DNA from: Porphyromonas sp.
GTDB lineage: Bacteria > Bacteroidota > Bacteroidia > Bacteroidales > Porphyromonadaceae
DNA: 8,809 bases
NCBI GenBank assembly: GCA_029983495.1
Contig: JASBZJ010000084.1
Coordinates: 1 to 8,809, forward strand
Direction: 5' to 3'
The position numbers were made by a program, and so were the translations under genes. The notes under the pieces were generated by a model. It worked only from the letters and a program-made list of their open reading frames with translations, made no database searches and was not told the origin of the DNA. Of this stretch, positions 7,300-8,809 are shown piece by piece (the stretch's first letter is position 1; each line of letters starts with the position of its first letter).

Positions 7300-8019
7300 A
7301 TGAATATCATGACCTACCCAACGGCAGATGTAGCTAGCCAAAAACTTGCGGAACGTATTAAACACGAAGTAGATAGTAACGAAGCCTATTACCTTGCACT
7401 TAGTGGAGGGGTTAATGCACCAATTCTTTATCGCGCCCTTGTTGAGGCTGATATCGATTGGAAGAAAGTATATATTTTCTTCGCTTTCGAGGTGGCTAGT
7501 GGCGTACAAAAAGGGTTCAACTATAAAATAGCTAAAGCTCACCTTTTCGATAAGGTTCCCCTCAACCCCGACCATATTTATCCAATTAATATTGACGAAG
7601 ACGAGGATGTAGAAGCGATAAAGGAACGCTATATACAAATAGTTTCAGACGTTGTTCCTACCCTTGATGGTCACCATAGATTTAATATGGTTTTATTAGA
7701 AATGCACGACGATGGACAGGTTGTAGGGTTGCATCCTGGCGATGAAGAGCATTACGATAACAAAGCTCCTTACTTGGTAAACAAACGCCCTCAGGACGGG
7801 GCTAACGTTATTACGATTGGATTTGAGGCTTTAGGTACAGCTAAGAGTTTAGTTTTCTATGCCTTTGGCGAAAAACTTCGCTTTATGGTGGGCAATATTA
7901 TTAACCTTATGCCCGAGGCTAAATTATACCCCGCCAACTACCTTATTGCCTTGTATCCATGGGCATATATATACGCCGATGGAGAAGCTATGCGCGAAAA
8001 GAGCTACGCTATATACTAA
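7300..8019 (+). CDS. 6-phosphogluconolactonase-like protein with altered active site
   Basis: The 239-residue product resembles the 6-phosphogluconolactonase / glucosamine-6-phosphate isomerase superfamily along its length and matches family size. Fold landmarks remain: the YPTAD start, ALSGG (33-37), DWKKVYIFF (53-61), the FNY (73-75) that corresponds to SNY, HIYPI (92-96), FNMVLLEM (128-135), a DG (138-139), and ITIGFEAL (171-178). The catalytic motifs differ. The strand that normally reads WGDER is FAFEV (61-65), losing Asp and Arg; the GHTAS-type histidine motif reads GQVVG (139-143), with Gln in place of the active-site His; and the phosphate-loop STP after SGG reads VNA. True lactonase activity is therefore doubtful, and a non-enzymatic, sugar-phosphate-binding or changed-substrate role is possible. 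Neither zwf nor gnd is beside it in the window. A second in-frame ATG at 7309 is a possible start. The reading frame is intact, with no sign of decay. Confidence 0.72.
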   Translation: MNIMTYPTADVASQKLAERIKHEVDSNEAYYLALSGGVNAPILYRALVEADIDWKKVYIFFAFEVASGVQKGFNYKIAKAHLFDKVPLNPDHIYPINIDEDEDVEAIKERYIQIVSDVVPTLDGHHRFNMVLLEMHDDGQVVGLHPGDEEHYDNKAPYLVNKRPQDGANVITIGFEALGTAKSLVFYAFGEKLRFMVGNIINLMPEAKLYPANYLIALYPWAYIYADGEAMREKSYAIY

Positions 8020-8231
8020 ACTTACAAATCGCTAGTTCAGCTAACCTATATAGGTAAACAAACATTCGTATAAACTATCCAAAAAGGAATTACGATACTA
8101 TTTACAGATAAAAAACTTAGAACTGATGTTTAAGAGAAGCTAGGCTTTACAACACCTTTGAAATAGTTCATTTACCCCTCAAGACTAAAAGAACTCCCTA
8201 AATAACAAGGTTTTTTACTGAAGCCTAACAT

Positions 8232-8273
8232 AAAATACCCCTTCAAATGGTTAATCCTTCGAAGGGGTATTTT
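8232..8273 (+). terminator. Rho-independent terminator, 13-base-pair stem
   Basis: AAAATACCCCTTC (8232-8244) pairs perfectly with GAAGGGGTATTTT (8261-8273) around a 16-base loop, and the plus strand continues into a T-rich run (TGTTTGT). Because the outer stem is A on the left and T on the right, it could also stop minus-strand transcripts. It lies about 210 bases after the 6PGL-like stop codon, an unusually long 3' untranslated stretch if it ends that transcript. Confidence 0.8.
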
Positions 8274-8290
8274 TGTTTGTAAACAAAAAA

Positions 8291-8330
8291 TTCCCCCTCC
8301 AAAAGGTATATTAACCTCATGAAGGGGGGA
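8291..8330 (-). terminator. Terminator hairpin for the minus-strand oxidoreductase gene
   Basis: Read on the minus strand, TCCCCC (8330-8325) pairs with GGGGGA (8297-8292). An inner AGGT/ACCT stem (8317-8314 with 8307-8304) sits inside it, and a run of six T follows directly (8290-8285). It begins 38 bases after the oxidoreductase stop codon, the expected place for its terminator. The stem is shorter and less perfect than the neighbouring hairpin. Confidence 0.65.
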
Positions 8331-8367
8331 GAGTTTCTCTAAAGTTTATCTTTGTATAGTAATGATA

Positions 8368-8809
8368 TTATTTTACTTCCCAAGTATCGCTACTATTAAA
8401 GAGGTCGCGAAGCGTGCGGTTAGGATTCTTTTCCTTCACTTCATCGATTTGTGCATGAACTGCTTCATCGTAGCTAATTTCAGCAACATCGCGAATTACA
8501 CCCATAGCCATAGGAAGGGTTTCACCATCCATCATAGCCAATGCTGTATGTAAGGTCGCATCCTTTTCGTGAGCATCGTGAACAAGAATATCATCGATGG
8601 TATACCCATCTTCGCCAATAGTAACGGCTTTAAGCTTAAAACCGTCAAGTACTAACCCTTTATTTCGCTCAGCACCAAAAATCATAGGCTTGCCATGTTC
8701 CAAAACAATAGTTCGTTCGCTACGAACATCCTTCATCGAAAGCCATTTATGTGCTCCATCATTAAAGATAACGCAGTTTACCAACACTTCAGTTACAGCT
8801 GCACCTTTG
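8368..8809 (-). CDS. korB: 2-oxoglutarate (2-oxoacid):ferredoxin oxidoreductase, beta subunit, 5' end missing
   Basis: Only the C-terminal 146 residues are inside the window; the frame stays open to the right edge, reading K-G-A-A-V-T-E-V-L-V-N-C before the GTG at 8787, which is not the real start. The beta subunit carries thiamine pyrophosphate and with the alpha subunit oxidatively decarboxylates a 2-oxoacid to its acyl-CoA while reducing ferredoxin, a step typical of anaerobic metabolism. The visible part matches the end of this subunit: EVLVNCVIFNDGAHKW, VRSERTIVLEHGKPMIFG, DDILVHDAHEKDATLHTALAMM, and the terminal NRTLRDLF. The family is about 330-350 residues in Bacteroidota; the TPP-binding GDGD and iron-sulfur cysteines lie outside. 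Substrate preference for 2-oxoglutarate over other 2-oxoacids is by resemblance only. The alpha subunit gene is expected next to it, beyond the right edge. Confidence 0.85.
   Translation of the reverse strand, partial: KGAAVTEVLVNCVIFNDGAHKWLSMKDVRSERTIVLEHGKPMIFGAERNKGLVLDGFKLKAVTIGEDGYTIDDILVHDAHEKDATLHTALAMMDGETLPMAMGVIRDVAEISYDEAVHAQIDEVKEKNPNRTLRDLFNSSDTWEVK

Larger units (their letters stand above)
8020..8367. other. Convergent intergenic region
   Basis: This 348-base stretch separates the ends of the 6PGL-like gene and the minus-strand oxidoreductase gene. I see no gene in it. It holds a 12-base perfect palindrome ACCTATATAGGT at 8044-8055, about 175 bases of A/T-rich sequence with no clear structure, and two hairpins at 8232-8273 and 8291-8330. 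A TATCTTTG at 8347-8354 matches the -7 box on the plus strand, but it points into the antisense side of the oxidoreductase gene and has no -33 partner. Confidence 0.6.

Noticed and set aside
7213..7638. Minus-strand open frame of 141 codons opposite the 6PGL-like gene
   Set aside because: It has no recognisable motif, is rich in aromatic and hydrophobic runs typical of an antisense shadow, and is opposed by a plus-strand frame with clear family similarity.
8044..8055. 12-base palindrome ACCTATATAGGT as an operator
   Set aside because: It lies just after a stop codon between convergent genes, where an operator has nothing to control. It is short and A/T-rich, so chance is the simplest reading.
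8347..8354. TATCTTTG match to the -7 box on the plus strand, possible antisense promoter to the oxidoreductase gene
   Set aside because: No -33 element is spaced upstream, the consensus is short enough to occur by chance several times in a window of this size, and no gene follows on that strand.

Overview
The window reads as a piece of a Bacteroidota chromosome, most likely an anaerobic member of the Bacteroidales. Three things point there: the ruvX-def-TPR gene order, which I recall from Bacteroides-type genomes; a beta subunit of a 2-oxoacid:ferredoxin oxidoreductase whose wording matches Bacteroidales homologues; and A-rich leaders mostly without Shine-Dalgarno sequences, plus matches to the Bacteroidota -7 promoter box TAnnTTTG. 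This is inference from remembered protein families, not from a database search. I see no mobile element, CRISPR array, rRNA or tRNA.

Layout. (1) Positions 1-1757, plus strand: the 3' part of a cytoplasmic type I L-asparaginase gene, then after 9 bases a YycJ/WalJ-like metallo-beta-lactamase-fold hydrolase. (2) 1758-2036: a non-coding gap with a perfect 14-base palindrome and, next to the following gene, a -7 promoter box. (3) 2037-7126: a compact plus-strand operon of ruvX (YqgF), def (peptide deformylase), a secreted or periplasmic TPR-repeat protein, and an ABC-F ATPase. The last two overlap as ATGA. (4) 7127-7299: a spacer holding a perfect 17-base inverted repeat. (5) 7300-8019: a stand-alone protein of the 6-phosphogluconolactonase/glucosamine-6-phosphate isomerase superfamily in which the catalytic motifs appear lost. 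(6) 8020-8367: a convergent intergenic region with two related terminator-like hairpins. (7) 8368-8809, minus strand: the C-terminal part of a 2-oxoglutarate (2-oxoacid):ferredoxin oxidoreductase beta subunit, running off the right edge.

The central operon groups functions around translation and nucleic-acid maintenance: RuvX/YqgF (in E. coli implicated in pre-16S rRNA 5'-end maturation and annotated as a Holliday-junction resolvase), deformylation of nascent chains, and a ribosome-acting ABC-F protein, with an exported TPR protein between them. The flanking genes are metabolic.

Most of the window is ordinary core genome. I found no convincing new multi-gene system. The strongest items for follow-up are the 6PGL-like protein that keeps the fold signatures but not the catalytic residues, the two inverted repeats in the spacers, a possibly near-leaderless ruvX transcript, and the paired related hairpins between the convergent genes.
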